This document shows, piece after piece, positions 7,531 to 16,235 of a stretch of 64,000 nucleotides of DNA. The notes beneath the pieces were generated by a model, which worked only from the letters and a program-made list of their open reading frames with translations, did not search any database and was not told the DNA's origin. The number at the start of each line of letters is the position of its first letter. Positions within the stretch are counted from its first letter, which is position 1. A program made the translations under genes and the position numbers. This DNA comes from Duganella sp. BJB480 (GTDB lineage: Bacteria > Pseudomonadota > Gammaproteobacteria > Burkholderiales > Burkholderiaceae_D), in NCBI GenBank assembly GCA_003416985.1, contig QVIN01000017.1, positions 1 through 64,000 of the forward strand, in the 5' to 3' direction.

Positions 7531-9139
7531 GGGCCGTGGTTCCGTTGGGGGTGAGTGCCAGTGATTGCCGATCATTATAGCGGCCTCCACCATCAGCCTC
7601 GGTTTTGAAGAAGCCGACCACCGCCGCCAGCGCCGCCGCCTGCTCCTGCATGCTCTGCGACGCCGCTGCGGCCTGTTCCACCAGCGCCGCGTTCTGCTGC
7701 GTCACCTCGTCCATCTGCGCGATCGCCATGTTGATCTGCTCGATGCCCATGGTCTGCTCCTGGCTGGCCGAGGTGATCTCGCCCATGATGTCGGTCACGC
7801 GCTGGATGCTGGCGACGATGTCGCCCATGGTCTGCCCGGCCTCGCCGACCAGCCGCGAGCCGTCGTCGACGTTGGCCACCGAGGCCGAGATCAGTTCCTT
7901 GATTTCCTTGGCCGCCGCCGCGCTGCGCTGCGCCAGGTTGCGCACCTCGGACGCCACCACCGCGAAGCCGCGTCCCTGTTCGCCGGCCCGCGCCGCTTCC
8001 ACCGCCGCGTTCAAGGCCAGGATGTTGGTCTGGAAGGCGATGCCGTCGATGACGCCGATGATGTCGACGATCTTGCGCGACGAGCTGTTGATGTTGCCCA
8101 TGGTGCTCACCACCCGCGAGACGATGGCGCCGCCCTTGGTCGCCACCTCCGACGCGGTGCACGCCAGCGTGTTGGCCTGGCGCGCGTTGTCGGCGTTCTG
8201 CTTGACGGTGCTGGTCAGCTGCTCCATCGACGAGGCGGTCTGCTCCAGCGAACTGGCCTGTTCCTCGGTGCGGGTCGACAGGTGCAGGTTGCCGGCCGCG
8301 ATTTCGTTCGACGCGGTGGCGATGGTGTCGGTGCCTTGCCGCACCTGGTTGACCACGTTGAGCAGTGTGTCGTTCATCGTCCGCAGCGCGCCCAGCAGGT
8401 GGCCCGTCTCGTCGCTGGTGCGGACCTCGATGTGCGACGACAAATCGCCCGACGCCACCGTCTCGGCCACGCCGACCGCCGCCGTCAGCGGCACCGTGAT
8501 CGAGCGGCTGATGAACCAGCCCACCGCGCAGCCTATCGTCATCGCCAGCGCGCCCAGGCCCACCAGCACTTTCTGCGCCGTGCCCAGCGCCGCCTCGACC
8601 TCGTCGCCGGCCTGCCTGGTCTGCGCGGTTTCGTAGGCGACGATATCGTCCAGCACCTTCTGCACATCCTTCAGCGTGGGGCCTGCCACCTGGGTCAGGT
8701 AGGTCATGGCCTCCTGAAGCTCGCCGTTCTTGCGCAGCTCGATCACCTTGTTGTTCTTGGCCGCGCCGGTCTTGAGCAGCTCGTCCAGCCTGGCCAGCAT
8801 GGATTTCTCCTGGTCGTCGCGGACATGGTCGATGAGGATTTTTTTCGCTTCGCCGTAGCGCTTGCGCGACGCGGCTATCTTGTCCAGCTCGGCGCTGACC
8901 TCCTCCATGCTGGCGACGACGAGGGTGGTGGTCAGCGACAGCGTGATGCCGCGCACGTTGTCCAGCATGCGGTTGGCCGCATCCACTTTGACGTTCTTGT
9001 CGCCGATGATGTCCTGCGTGCGGTTGCCGATGCCGGTCATGGAGCTCAGGCCCAGAACGACAATGGCCACCAGCAGCGCCAGCACGATGCCGAAGCCCAG
9101 GCTGAGGCGGGTGCCGATTTTGAAGTGGTCGAATGACAT
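7448..9139 (-). CDS. Methyl-accepting chemotaxis protein, 4HB type
   Basis: About 563 residues from the ATG at 9139, which has gagaggag upstream. Order: membrane helix (about 12-32), a four-helix-bundle periplasmic domain rich in charged residues, second membrane helix near 190-210, HAMP domain (SRSITVPLTAAVGVAETVA), and a signalling domain with the same GIAFQTNILALNAAVEAARA core as the receptor at 5425-7020. The last about 40 residues (after GFFKTEADGG) are low-complexity and run 83 bp into the lipoprotein gene, so the natural stop may have been lost or the tail is unusual. Confidence 0.9.
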   Translation of the reverse strand: MSFDHFKIGTRLSLGFGIVLALLVAIVVLGLSSMTGIGNRTQDIIGDKNVKVDAANRMLDNVRGITLSLTTTLVVASMEEVSAELDKIAASRKRYGEAKKILIDHVRDDQEKSMLARLDELLKTGAAKNNKVIELRKNGELQEAMTYLTQVAGPTLKDVQKVLDDIVAYETAQTRQAGDEVEAALGTAQKVLVGLGALAMTIGCAVGWFISRSITVPLTAAVGVAETVASGDLSSHIEVRTSDETGHLLGALRTMNDTLLNVVNQVRQGTDTIATASNEIAAGNLHLSTRTEEQASSLEQTASSMEQLTSTVKQNADNARQANTLACTASEVATKGGAIVSRVVSTMGNINSSSRKIVDIIGVIDGIAFQTNILALNAAVEAARAGEQGRGFAVVASEVRNLAQRSAAAAKEIKELISASVANVDDGSRLVGEAGQTMGDIVASIQRVTDIMGEITSASQEQTMGIEQINMAIAQMDEVTQQNAALVEQAAAASQSMQEQAAALAAVVGFFKTEADGGGRYNDRQSLALTPNGTTAHAQDPDRTDLPAADGLRRRLGLVLRGR

Positions 9140-9163
9140 AGCGATACTCCTCTCGTTGAGACG

Positions 9164-9207
9164 AAAAAAACGGGCATTCAAGAAAACTGGTTTCTCAAAG
9201 TGCCCGT
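9164..9207 (-). terminator. Rho-independent terminator between ompW and the chemoreceptor gene
   Basis: Read on the minus strand: acgggca (9207-9201), a 24-base loop with further partial pairing, tgcccgt (9176-9170), then a T-run (9170-9164). It lies after the ompW-like stop and 25 bp before the chemoreceptor start, so the two genes are separate transcription units. Confidence 0.75.
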
Positions 9208-9255
9208 TCCTGGCAGCCCTGCCGCGGCGCCTACGCCATCCGCGGCGCTGTGCGC

Positions 9256-9870
9256 TTAGAAGCGATAGCCGACGCCGACGCCTACCATCAGCGGATCAAC
9301 CTTCACGCGGCTGACCTTGGCGCCGCTGATGAACACGTCGCTGCGGATCTGCACTTTCTTCACGTCGAAGTTGAGCGACCATTTCTTGTCGATCGCGTAG
9401 TCGACGCCCGCTTGCAGCGCCAGGCCGAAGCTGTCATGTTCCAGGCCGCCCTTGCCGCCCAGCAGATCCACCTTGGACATGGTGGTGTAGTTCACACCGG
9501 CGCCCAGGTAAGGCTTGAACTGGGTGCTGTTCACGAAGTGATATTGCAGCAGCAGCGTCGGTGGCAGGTGCTTGAAGGTACCGATCTTGGTGCCGTCCAG
9601 CGACACGTCGTGCTTTTGCGGATAGGTCAGGACCAGCTCGGCCGCCAGGTTGGGCGAGAAGAAGTAGGAAACGTCGAATTCTGGAATGGTCTTGTTGCTG
9701 ACGGTCAGGCGGTCGGACGCGCCCACGCCGCCGACTGGATCGGATTTGTCCGCAGTATCCAGGTGCACGGCGCGCACACGCACCAGCCATGGGGTTTCTT
9801 CTGCCATCACGCTGCTGGCTGCAACCAGGCTCAGGGTGGCCAATACTGCTGCTGCTAAAGACTTGCTCAT
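9256..9870 (-). CDS. ompW: OmpW-family outer-membrane protein
   Basis: 204 residues. Signal peptide MSKSLAAAVLATLSLVAASSVMA, then an 8-stranded barrel of usual OmpW length. Recognisable blocks are PWLVRVRAVHL at the mature N-terminus, IPEFDVSYFFSPNLAAELVLT, LPPTLLLQYHF, KPYLGAGVNYT and the C-terminal VDPLMVGVGVGYRF with the terminal Phe used for barrel assembly. The family forms a small hydrophobic channel in the outer membrane and is often induced under low oxygen, which fits the FNR-type site at 9935-9948. Confidence 0.93.
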   Translation of the reverse strand: MSKSLAAAVLATLSLVAASSVMAEETPWLVRVRAVHLDTADKSDPVGGVGASDRLTVSNKTIPEFDVSYFFSPNLAAELVLTYPQKHDVSLDGTKIGTFKHLPPTLLLQYHFVNSTQFKPYLGAGVNYTTMSKVDLLGGKGGLEHDSFGLALQAGVDYAIDKKWSLNFDVKKVQIRSDVFISGAKVSRVKVDPLMVGVGVGYRF

Positions 9871-9934
9871 TTCAACCCTCTTTGTCGTTGTGAAGTAACG
9901 TAAGCAAGTCTATTGATGCAGAGCAGTAAAAACT

Positions 9935-9948
9935 TTGATGCAAGTCAA
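9935..9948. promoter_or_regulatory. FNR/ANR-type binding site
   Basis: TTGATgcaaGTCAA, one base from the TTGAT-N4-ATCAA consensus, 65-78 bp upstream of the ompW start and 97 bp before the bufferin precursor start. A second half-site (attgatgca) lies at 9911-9919. Position suits control of ompW; control of the divergent bufferin operon is also possible. Confidence 0.65.
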
Positions 9949-10044
9949 AATATAAAAAATTTCTCAAAACTGTGTAAGTAATCGCCACAGCGGCGCGACA
10001 GAGTCATGCAACACCTACCCAACCCACCTTTCCTGGAGAATCAC

Positions 10045-10311
10045 ATGAACCACATCACCCGCATCGCCGCCATGGCCGCCACCGTCGCCACCATGGCCAT
10101 GTCCGCATCGGCCATCGCCGCCACCTCGACCGTCAGCGCCGACGACACCGTGCACTGCGCCGGCATCAACAGCTGCAAGGGCACCAGCGATTGCGCCACC
10201 GCCGAAAACGCCTGCAAGGGCCAGAACTCCTGCAAGGGCCACGGCTTCCTGGCCACCAAGGCCGGCGCCTGCTTCGCCAAAAAAGGCAAGATTGTCGATC
10301 TGGACAAGTAA
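10045..10311 (+). CDS. bufA: Bufferin precursor peptide (BufA2-like)
   Basis: 88 residues from the ATG at 10045 (tggaga upstream). A long Sec signal peptide (MNHITRIAAMAATVATMAMSASAIAA) precedes a core with six cysteines in CAGINSCKG, SDCATAENACKG, QNSCKGHG and AGACFAKKG contexts. The repeated C-K-G motif is that of periplasmic bufferin-type metallophore precursors. In this RiPP family a DUF692 enzyme changes core cysteines to thiooxazoles that bind copper in the periplasm. The enzyme and partner genes follow directly, which makes the assignment firm. Confidence 0.87.
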   Translation: MNHITRIAAMAATVATMAMSASAIAATSTVSADDTVHCAGINSCKGTSDCATAENACKGQNSCKGHGFLATKAGACFAKKGKIVDLDK

Positions 10312-10321
10312 TCGTTGATGC

Positions 10322-10342
10322 GGCGCCGGCTTGGCCGGCGCC
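10322..10342 (+). promoter_or_regulatory. Intercistronic hairpin bufA-bufB
   Basis: Perfect 9-bp stem ggcgccggc / gccggcgcc with a ttg loop, 10 bp after the precursor stop. There is no T-run. In RiPP operons such hairpins reduce read-through so the precursor is made in excess, and they stabilise the precursor mRNA; that role here is inferred. Confidence 0.6.
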
Positions 10343-10360
10343 ATCGATACCATCGCCACC

Positions 10361-11188
10361 ATGACACCTACATTGCCGTCGCCAGGTTACGGACTTGGCC
10401 TGCGCCCCGCGCACTACCCCGACATCATCGCCACGCCGCCCGCCGAAACCGGCATCGACTGGTTCGAGATCCTGTCCGAGAACTACATGGTCCCCGGCGG
10501 CAAGCCGCTGGCCATGCTCGACCGCATCCGCCGCGACTATCCGATGGTGATGCATGGCGTGTCGATGTCGATCGGCACGCCGCAAGGGCCGTCCGACGAC
10601 TATCTGCGCGAGCTGAAAAAACTGATGCGGCGCGTCGAGCCGCTGTGGGTCTCGGACCACCTGTGCTGGACCGGCACGCACGGCGCCAATATGCACGACC
10701 TGTTCCCGCTGCCGTACACCGAGGAGGCCGTGGCCGTCGTGGTGCGCAACGTGCGCCGCGTGCAGGACTATCTGGAACGCCCGCTGCTGCTGGAGAACGT
10801 GTCGAGCTACCTGTCCTTCGAAGCGGACACCCTGCAGGAATGGGACTTCGTGGCCGCCGTGGCCGAGGAGTCCGACAGCCTGATCCTGCTGGACGTGAAC
10901 AACGTCTACGTCAGCAGCGTCAACCACGGCTTCAATCCGATCACCTATCTGGACGCACTGCCGGCGCGACGCGTGCAGCAGATCCATCTGGCCGGCCACA
11001 GCGTGCAGGAAGGCTGCATCATCGACACCCACGACCAGGCGGTGGCCGATCCGGTGTGGGCCCTGTACGCGCAAGCCCTGCGCCGTTTCGGCAAGGTCGC
11101 GACGATGATCGAGCGCGACGACCACATCCCACCGCTGTCCGAACTGTCGGCCGAGCTGCAACGCGCGCGCGCCCTCGCGGAGGCCTGA
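10361..11188 (+). CDS. bufB: DUF692 multinuclear-iron enzyme, bufferin maturase
   Basis: 275 residues from the ATG at 10361. The MNIO (DUF692) TIM-barrel is marked by GLGLRPAHYPDI, WFEILSENYM, MHGVSMSIG, VSDHLCW, LLLENVSSYL, LLDVNNVYV, HLAGH and DTHDQAV, which contain the His, Asp and Glu ligands of the iron centre. It oxidises cysteines of the precursor with O2. No convincing ribosome-binding site precedes the start, so its translation may depend on the upstream gene. The next gene overlaps by one base (TGATG). Confidence 0.92.
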   Translation: MTPTLPSPGYGLGLRPAHYPDIIATPPAETGIDWFEILSENYMVPGGKPLAMLDRIRRDYPMVMHGVSMSIGTPQGPSDDYLRELKKLMRRVEPLWVSDHLCWTGTHGANMHDLFPLPYTEEAVAVVVRNVRRVQDYLERPLLLENVSSYLSFEADTLQEWDFVAAVAEESDSLILLDVNNVYVSSVNHGFNPITYLDALPARRVQQIHLAGHSVQEGCIIDTHDQAVADPVWALYAQALRRFGKVATMIERDDHIPPLSELSAELQRARALAEA

Positions 11189-11946
11189 TGAACACGCTGG
11201 ATCAAGTGCAGAGCGCTTTCCAGCGCTACATCCTGGCCGACGACGCGCCGGGCGCCATCCACGCCGCCGTGCGCGAGCAGTACGGCCTGAGCGCCACCTC
11301 GCGGCTGGCGATCTACCACAGCGCCTACCGCAGCCGTCTGCGGCAGGCGCTGTGCGAGGCCTACGACAAGACCTGGACCTACATCGGCGACGACATGTTC
11401 GCCGAGCTGGCCAACAGCTACATCGCCGAGCACCCGTCGCGGCACGCCAACCTGCGCTGGTTCGGCGGCGGCCTGGCCGCGCACGCGGCGGTGGCGCTGG
11501 CGGACTATCCCTTCATCGCCGAGCTGGCGGAACTGGAATGGTCGCTCAGCCTGGCCTTCGACGCGCAGGACACCGCGCCGCTGGCCGCCGCCGACCTGGC
11601 GGACATACCGCCCGAAGCATGGAGCGAGCTGCGATTCGGCCTGCATCCCTCGGTGCACTTGCTGGACATGCACTGGAACGCGGTCGCTCTGTGGCAGGCG
11701 CTGGCCGCCGGCGCCGAGCCGCCGGAGCCGGAGCAATCGAACGGCGCCACGCACTGGCTGGTGTGGCGCCAGGGCGAGCAGCCGCACTTCCGCTCACTGC
11801 CGGTGGTGGAGGCCGACGCCCTGTACCGCATCGCCGAAGGCGCGACCTTCGGCGAGGTCTGCGCCGCCGCAGGCGAGGAAGCGATGCTGGCGCTGGCGGG
11901 CTATCTGCAGCACTGGCTGGCGCAGGGACTGCTGCTCAAGCGCTAG
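11188..11946 (+). CDS. bufC: DUF2063 bufferin-maturation partner protein
   Basis: 252 residues. The N-terminal DUF2063 (HvfC/BufC) domain has the expected LDQVQSAFQRYIL, LAIYHSAYRSRL and YPFIAELAELEWSL blocks; the C-terminal half is the winged-helix-like part that docks precursor and enzyme in this family. It is coupled to bufB by a one-base stop/start overlap. The 3' end overlaps the convergent DUF2252 gene by 11 bp. Confidence 0.88.
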   Translation: MNTLDQVQSAFQRYILADDAPGAIHAAVREQYGLSATSRLAIYHSAYRSRLRQALCEAYDKTWTYIGDDMFAELANSYIAEHPSRHANLRWFGGGLAAHAAVALADYPFIAELAELEWSLSLAFDAQDTAPLAAADLADIPPEAWSELRFGLHPSVHLLDMHWNAVALWQALAAGAEPPEPEQSNGATHWLVWRQGEQPHFRSLPVVEADALYRIAEGATFGEVCAAAGEEAMLALAGYLQHWLAQGLLLKR

Positions 11947-13144
11947 CCAGCCACTCCTTGCAGGCCCGCCATTGGGCCTGCGTCTGTTCGGCCATCGCGG
12001 TGGCGGCGTTCAGCATCGGCTGGCGCCAGCCGTCGTCGCGGCCGTGGGCGATCAACTCGTCCGCACTGGCGGCGGCGCCCCGGCCCGCCGCGCGCAGCTG
12101 GTCCCACGCCAGGTTGCAGCCCATGGTGGCGATCACCTCCTCCAGCCGGACCAGCTTCTTGCCCCACGCATCGAGCGCCACGCGGTCCTCCGACGGCTGC
12201 AGCCCGCGCAGCACGCACGAGCGGCCATCCAGCGCGACCGCGTGCAGGAAGGCGTGATCGACCGCCTGCATGCGCTGCTGCGCCGTCACCACGCGGCTGG
12301 CCTGGTCCGGCCACGCCGGCTGCGCGATCTTCCACGCGGCCAGGCGCGGCGCCAGCGCCGACGGTTTGCATTCCTTGATGTCGAGCAGATAGTTCCCGTC
12401 CGGCGAACCCTTGCCCTCGACCAGCACCACAAAGCGCATCAAGCCCAGACTGCCGGTGCCGGCGATGCGGCGCGCCGCGTCCAGCATGGTGTAGAACCCG
12501 GGCTGCTCCTGCTGCGCCGCGAAGCCCGGCAGGAAGGCGTCCAGCAGTTCGCGCTGGCCCGGCAGCAGCGGCAGCGCCTTCACGCCGTCCAGGTTCAGGC
12601 TGCGGCGCTGGCCCTTGCGCGTGGTGCGCTTGTCGAGGAAGTCGACGCGCTTGCGGTCCTGCAGATCGCACAGCAGGTCTTTGATGAGGCCCACGCTGGT
12701 TTCGCGCTCGACCCAGCGCGGCTTGCCGGTGGCCAGCGCGGTGCGGTAGGCGTCCAGGCAGCGCTCGCTCAACGCGGCCGCCTCGTTGGCCGACACGCGC
12801 AGCGCCTCGGCGCCGCACTGGATGCTGGTGAGCAGGCGCACCAGGTCCCAGCTGGCCGGTGCCAGTGCGCCTTCGTCGAAATCGTTTATATCGAAATAGA
12901 CCTGGCGGTTGTCGCCCTTGTAGCTGCCGAAGTTTTCCACGTGCAGGTCGCCGCAGCTCCAGGCCAGCGGCGCCTTGCGGAACAGCGGCTGGTCGGGCAG
13001 CAGCTCGTCGTAGAACAGGTGGTCGGCGCCGCGCAGGAACAGGAAGGCGCCTTGCGCCATCTTGCGATACTTCATGCGCAGCAGTTGCGGATCGCGGTCC
13101 TGGTTGTGGGTCTGCAGGGCGGCGATCAGTGCGTCGGTATTCAT
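11936..13144 (-). CDS. DUF2252 family protein
   Basis: 402 residues. The DUF2252 signature is clear: MKYRKMAQGAFLFLRG, WSCGDLHVENFGSYKG (GDxHxxN, as in aminoglycoside-kinase folds), FDINDFDEGALAPASWDL and LLDIKECKPSAL. The pattern suggests a kinase-like fold acting on a small molecule, but no substrate is established for the family. It precedes the binding-protein gene on the minus strand by transcription order reversed: the binding protein (13886-13155) is upstream and 10 bp away, so the two form an operon. Confidence 0.88.
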   Translation of the reverse strand: MNTDALIAALQTHNQDRDPQLLRMKYRKMAQGAFLFLRGADHLFYDELLPDQPLFRKAPLAWSCGDLHVENFGSYKGDNRQVYFDINDFDEGALAPASWDLVRLLTSIQCGAEALRVSANEAAALSERCLDAYRTALATGKPRWVERETSVGLIKDLLCDLQDRKRVDFLDKRTTRKGQRRSLNLDGVKALPLLPGQRELLDAFLPGFAAQQEQPGFYTMLDAARRIAGTGSLGLMRFVVLVEGKGSPDGNYLLDIKECKPSALAPRLAAWKIAQPAWPDQASRVVTAQQRMQAVDHAFLHAVALDGRSCVLRGLQPSEDRVALDAWGKKLVRLEEVIATMGCNLAWDQLRAAGRGAAASADELIAHGRDDGWRQPMLNAATAMAEQTQAQWRACKEWLASA

Positions 13145-13154
13145 GAGGGAACTC

Positions 13155-13886
13155 CTAACGGTAGCGCGCCAGGATCTGGTCGATCACGCCCTCCCTGAGC
13201 ATGGCGTCGATGACCCGGTTGGCGTCGGTGAACGGAACTTGCGATTTGCGCGAGAACGCGCACTGCGCCTTGTAGCTGGAGAACACCAGCTCCGGCCGCA
13301 GCTTCAGCGCGGGATGGACCCGCTGTAGATAGACCAGCGTGCTTTCGCCGGCCACCGTGTACGGCGTTTTACCGGCGATCATCTGCTGGACGTTGATGTC
13401 CATGCTGGCCGAGTCGACGCGCGCGAAGCGCTTGCCCAGCACCTGCTCGATGCGCGGATAGCGGTAGCCGGCCACGGTGCCCACCGGCTTGTCCTTCAGG
13501 TCCTTGAGCGAGCGCAGGCGGGGCGCTTCGGCGCGCGCCACCACCAATTCGGTGTCGGGCAGCAGCGGAGCGCTCCAGTCGTAGTCGCCGTCGATCCAGA
13601 ACGGCAGCACGTAGCACATGGCGTCCGCGCGGCCGCTGGTGAGGGCGGGCGTCACGCCGGGCACGTCGACGTTGAGGTACACCGGGCGCAGGCCCAGGCG
13701 CTGCGCCAGCGCGTCCCCGACATCCTTGACGATGCCCCCGTCCAGCGCGCCATTGCTGAAGCGGACGATGGGCATGGTCTGGTCCAGCGGCGCCAGCATC
13801 ACCAGTTCGCCCGGCCCGGCGTGCGCGGCCAGCGGCGACAGGGCCGCCATCAGAACGGAAAGCAGGGACAAAAAGGTTTTCGGCAT
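13155..13886 (-). CDS. Periplasmic substrate-binding protein (SBP_bac_3-like)
   Basis: 243 residues from the ATG at 13886, giving the signal peptide MPKTFLSLLSVLMAALSPLAAHA. The fold of amino-acid-type solute-binding proteins is shown by GGIVKDVGDALAQRLGL, GRADAMCYVLPFW, LKDLKDKPVGTVAGYRYP and the C-terminal VIDAMLREGVIDQILARY. No permease or ATPase gene is near, so it may be an orphan binding protein or an enzyme-free sensor. It is followed after 10 bp by the DUF2252 gene. Confidence 0.85.
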   Translation of the reverse strand: MPKTFLSLLSVLMAALSPLAAHAGPGELVMLAPLDQTMPIVRFSNGALDGGIVKDVGDALAQRLGLRPVYLNVDVPGVTPALTSGRADAMCYVLPFWIDGDYDWSAPLLPDTELVVARAEAPRLRSLKDLKDKPVGTVAGYRYPRIEQVLGKRFARVDSASMDINVQQMIAGKTPYTVAGESTLVYLQRVHPALKLRPELVFSSYKAQCAFSRKSQVPFTDANRVIDAMLREGVIDQILARYR

Positions 13887-14174
13887 CGCGTATTCCAGGG
13901 GCCCGGGAGACGGATCATTATAGACGCCGACGGGTTTAGAGTGCATCCTCTAATCCCGGCGGCCCACCTTTACCTTTTACGCCATTGTGCAAGAATGATC
14001 AGCACGAACTCATTGAACGGTAATAACAAAAACATCGTGTTCACCCCACTCGTTAGTGCCCTCGCGGCAAGCGCAGTACCCCTCCCCAACACCAGCCTTC
14101 CATTTGCCTGTCCGCGACGATAGCCGCGCCTGGCTGCTGCATCCCACAACTTTATCCACAACCGAAAGGTTCGT

Positions 14175-16103
14175 ATGTTTACCCTGCTTGGCAGTGAAGT
14201 AACCGTTGTCGTCTGCATTCTCGTCATCGCCGCCCTGATCAAGTTTTCCGGGGCCATCAAGTACATCCCCAACGACCGCGTCGGGGTCATCGAAAAACTC
14301 TGGAGCTCGTCCGGCTCCGTGCAGAACGGCCTGCTCGCGCTGAACGGCGAGGCCGGCCTGCAACCTGAGCTGCGCCGAGGCGGCTTCCACTTCTTCGCGC
14401 CGTTCCAGTACCGCGTGCACATCCATCCTATGGTCTCGGTTACGCAGGGCACCATCGCCTACGTGTTCGCCCGCGACGGCCTCGACCTGCCGGCCGGCCA
14501 GACGCTGGCCGACAACTCGCGCATCGTGGACTTCCGCAACGTGCGCGACTTCCTGCGCGACGGCGGCCAGAAAGGCCCGCAGCGCATGGTGCTGCGCGAA
14601 GGTACCCACATCATCAACCCCGCGCTGTTCGTCGTGATGACGGAGGAGACGACCTATTCGATGTCGCTCGACGCGCTGGAAAAAGCCTACTACCAGCAGA
14701 TGCGCGGCGTGCTCGACGAGCGCGGCGGCTTCAAGCCGGTGGTGATCAAGGAAGTGACCGGCTCGCACGACTCCGACCAGCTGGCCGTGGTGACCGTGCA
14801 GGACGGCCCCGGCCTGCTCAAGGACGAGCTGCTGGCGCCCGATGTCGGCGACAGCCACAACGCCTTCCAGGAGCCGGAGAAGTTCCTCGCCGCCGGTGGC
14901 CGCCGTGGCCGCCAGGAGCGCGTGCTGGTCGAGGGCACCTACTTCATCAACCGCCTGTTCGCGACGGTGGAGTTCATCAAGAAGACCATCATCCCGGTCG
15001 GCTTCGTTGGCGTGGTGGTGTCGTACACGGGCCGCGTGGGCACCGACTTGTCGGGCACCGAATACTCGCACGGCGAGCTGGTGGAGACCGGCTGCCGTGG
15101 CGTCTGGCGCGACGCGCTGATGCCGGGTAAATACGCCTTCAACACCTACGCCGGCAAGATCGAGCTGGTGCCGACCACCAACTTCGTGCTGATGTGGAAG
15201 TCCGGCGAGAGCGGCTCCAACTTCGACAAGAACCTGCGCGAGATCACCCTGATCACCAAGGACGCGTTCGAGCCGCAGCTGCCGCTGTCGGTGGTGGTGC
15301 ACATCGACTACCGCAAGGCGCCGATGGTGGTGCAGCGCTTCGGCAACGTGGCGCAGTTGGTCGAGCAGACGCTCGATCCGATGGTGTCGTCGTACTTTAA
15401 AAACGTCTCGCAGACCAAGACCTTCATCGACCTGATCCAGTCGCGCAGCGAGTTGCAGAACAACGCCTCGACCGACATGAAGCAGCGCTTCCAGGCCTAC
15501 TCGCTGGAATTCCAGGAGGTGCTGATCGGCACGCCGAAACCCCAGCCCGGCGACAACAAGATCGAGGACATCATGGCCCAGCTGCGCGACCGCCAGATCG
15601 CCCGCGAGCAGGTCGAGACCTTCGCGCAGAAGCAGATCGCGGCCGACAAGCAGCGCGAGCTGAACGAGGCCGAACAGCGTGCCGCCAAGCAGAAGGAGCT
15701 GACCGGTTCGCTGGTGGACATCTCGATCAAGGAGAACCAGGGCTCGGCCAACGTCAAGGCCGCCGAGAAGCGCCGCCAGGAGATCGAGGCGCTGGCGCAG
15801 GCCGACAAGTTCCGCCAGGAGATGGAAGGCGCCGGCCGCGCCTCGGCGATCCGCTCGGTGGGCGAGGCGGAGGCGGCCGCCATCCAGGCCAAGTCCGAGG
15901 CCATGCAGGGCGAGGGCGCGGACAAGCAGCTGATGCAGACCGTGATGCTGCGCCTGGCCGAAGCGTTTGAAACGGCCAAGGTGCCGCTGGTGCCGCAGGT
16001 GCAGATGGGCGGCGGCGATAGCAACGCCTTCGGCACGCTGATGGGCCTGATGAGCGTGATGAAGGCGGGCGAGCTGACCCAGTCCATCAACGACAAGGGC
16101 TGA
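14175..16103 (+). CDS. SPFH/Band-7 membrane protein (flotillin-like)
   Basis: 642 residues. An N-terminal membrane helix (about 7-25) is followed by the SPFH domain (IPNDRVGVIEKLW, FINRLFATVEFIKKTIIPVGFVGVVVSYTG, ITLITKDAFEPQLPLSVVVHI). A long charged coiled-coil (about 440-575, rich in EQ, KR and AE steps) and a C-terminal AEAFETAKVPLVPQVQMGG segment complete a flotillin-like layout. Such proteins form membrane-attached oligomeric cages. It stands alone between 228 bp and 132 bp gaps and a GC hairpin follows. Confidence 0.88.
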   Translation: MFTLLGSEVTVVVCILVIAALIKFSGAIKYIPNDRVGVIEKLWSSSGSVQNGLLALNGEAGLQPELRRGGFHFFAPFQYRVHIHPMVSVTQGTIAYVFARDGLDLPAGQTLADNSRIVDFRNVRDFLRDGGQKGPQRMVLREGTHIINPALFVVMTEETTYSMSLDALEKAYYQQMRGVLDERGGFKPVVIKEVTGSHDSDQLAVVTVQDGPGLLKDELLAPDVGDSHNAFQEPEKFLAAGGRRGRQERVLVEGTYFINRLFATVEFIKKTIIPVGFVGVVVSYTGRVGTDLSGTEYSHGELVETGCRGVWRDALMPGKYAFNTYAGKIELVPTTNFVLMWKSGESGSNFDKNLREITLITKDAFEPQLPLSVVVHIDYRKAPMVVQRFGNVAQLVEQTLDPMVSSYFKNVSQTKTFIDLIQSRSELQNNASTDMKQRFQAYSLEFQEVLIGTPKPQPGDNKIEDIMAQLRDRQIAREQVETFAQKQIAADKQRELNEAEQRAAKQKELTGSLVDISIKENQGSANVKAAEKRRQEIEALAQADKFRQEMEGAGRASAIRSVGEAEAAAIQAKSEAMQGEGADKQLMQTVMLRLAEAFETAKVPLVPQVQMGGGDSNAFGTLMGLMSVMKAGELTQSINDKG

Positions 16104-16110
16104 CCGTGGC

Positions 16111-16138
16111 GGCGCGCGCGGATGGTAACGCGCGCGCC
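16111..16138 (+). terminator. GC-rich hairpin after the SPFH gene
   Basis: 9-bp stem ggcgcgcgc / gcgcgcgcc with a 10-base loop, 8 bp after the stop codon. No T-run follows, so termination is probable but not certain. Confidence 0.5.
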
Positions 16139-16235
16139 CTCGGATTTCCTCTCGGCAAACGGGCGCTACGCCGCAGGCATCGGACGTAGACTGGAATGGT
16201 GACCGATCTCAACCGTCTCAACCCAGGAGCCCATC

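Noticed and set aside
7565..9136. Long plus-strand ORFs opposite the second chemoreceptor gene
   Set aside because: Arg/His-rich translation without family likeness; antisense shadow of a clear chemoreceptor.
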